From Synergistaceae bacterium (GTDB lineage Bacteria > Synergistota > Synergistia > Synergistales > Aminobacteriaceae): 5,969 nt of DNA. Positions within the stretch are counted from its first letter, which is position 1. Every line of letters starts with the position of its first letter. Location: assembly GCA_012523155.1 (NCBI GenBank), contig JAAYJB010000402.1, positions 1 to 5,969 of the forward strand, read 5' to 3'. Under the pieces are notes generated by a model. That model was not told the origin of the DNA, did not search any database, and saw only the letters and a program-made list of their open reading frames with translations. This document shows positions 5,629 through 5,969 of this stretch, piece by piece. Both the position numbers and the translations under genes were made by a program.

Positions 5629-5969
5629 AGACCTGAACGTCCATTACGGAACAATACACGCCGTTCAGGGAGTCTCCTTTTCGGTCGGGGAAAGGGAGAT
5701 CGTTTCTATTGTAGGGTCCAACGGAGCCGGCAAGTCAACCATCATGTGGACACTCGCGGGAGTTGTCGGGCGCTCAGGAGGAAATATTGAGATATTCGGT
5801 GAGCGCCTTCCCCGCAAGCCTCACGAAGTTGTGGCCCGGGGACTTGCCCTTGTTCCGGAGAGGCGCCGCCTTTTCACTCCGCTCTCGGTCGAGGAAAACC
5901 TTGTCATGGGGGCGTACCGCAGAAAAAAGGGAAAAGAGCTCCAGGATGATATGGAGCGATGCTTCCAAC
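5609..5969 (+). CDS. livF: Branched-chain amino acid ABC transporter ATPase LivF (partial, 3' end outside window)
   Basis: This is the second ATPase of the transporter. The ATG at 5609 overlaps the last 20 bases of livG in a different frame, and GGAAAGGAAAGAAG just upstream serves as ribosome binding site. The 120 visible codons are open to the window edge, about half of the roughly 235-residue family length. Visible motifs are HYGTIHAVQGVSF at the A-loop, Walker A GSNGAGKST (36-44), and the LivF-type Q-loop region VPERRRLFTPLSVEENL. Glutamate is found there in place of glutamine across the LivF family, whose usual form is VPEGRR. The ABC signature, Walker B and switch histidine lie beyond the end. 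The second glycine-type position is arginine here (PERRR), a modest variation. Confidence 0.95.
   Translation, partial: MSALRVEDLNVHYGTIHAVQGVSFSVGEREIVSIVGSNGAGKSTIMWTLAGVVGRSGGNIEIFGERLPRKPHEVVARGLALVPERRRLFTPLSVEENLVMGAYRRKKGKELQDDMERCFQ

Noticed and set aside
5774..5968. Minus-strand open frame at the right edge
   Set aside because: It is antisense to livF, whose Walker A and Q-loop motifs are clear, and shows no independent evidence.
1..5969. Mobile elements, CRISPR arrays, tRNA genes or a novel defence-type system
   Set aside because: No transposase or integrase motifs, no regularly spaced repeats, no cloverleaf and no unexplained gene were seen. All coding space is accounted for by lysA and livJHMGF.

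Overview
This window looks like ordinary bacterial chromosome with one elaborate regulatory RNA. Every gene is on the + strand. A near-consensus sigma-70-type promoter (17-45) drives a complete T-box leader RNA. The leader is followed by lysA, encoding diaminopimelate decarboxylase, the last enzyme of lysine synthesis. After a 146-base gap comes a branched-chain amino acid type ABC transporter cluster in the order binding protein, permease, permease, ATPase, ATPase (livJ-livH-livM-livG-livF). The window ends inside livF.

Region by region: 1-51 is the promoter. 52-319 is the T-box leader: Stem I with a lysine specifier codon, Stem II, an F-box region, Stem III, and mutually exclusive antiterminator and terminator. 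361-1662 is lysA with a probable TTG start. 1663-1808 has no gene, only a weak imperfect hairpin and a ribosome binding site. 1809-2963 is the secreted binding protein. 2964-3077 holds two strong hairpins. 3078-3962 and 3965-4828 are the permeases, 4825-5628 is LivG, and 5609 onward is LivF. The last four genes are tightly coupled: a 2-base gap, then 4-base and 20-base overlaps.

How it works together: when tRNA-Lys is uncharged, its anticodon should pair with the specifier and its ACCA end with the T-box bulge. This favours the antiterminator and lets lysA be transcribed. When tRNA-Lys is charged, the terminator at 286-319 forms. I see no convincing terminator between lysA and the binding-protein gene, so read-through could place the amino acid importer partly under the same lysine signal. 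That is inference. The two hairpins after livJ fit the common arrangement in which the binding protein is made in excess over the membrane and ATPase subunits.

Organism: T-box regulation, moderate-to-high GC coding sequence and a Liv transporter beside amino acid biosynthesis suggest an anaerobic amino-acid-using lineage such as Synergistota, or a Clostridia/Negativicutes-type Firmicute. Deltaproteobacteria-like groups are possible. This is a low-confidence guess. I found no mobile element, CRISPR array, tRNA or rRNA, and nothing that looks like an undescribed multi-gene system.
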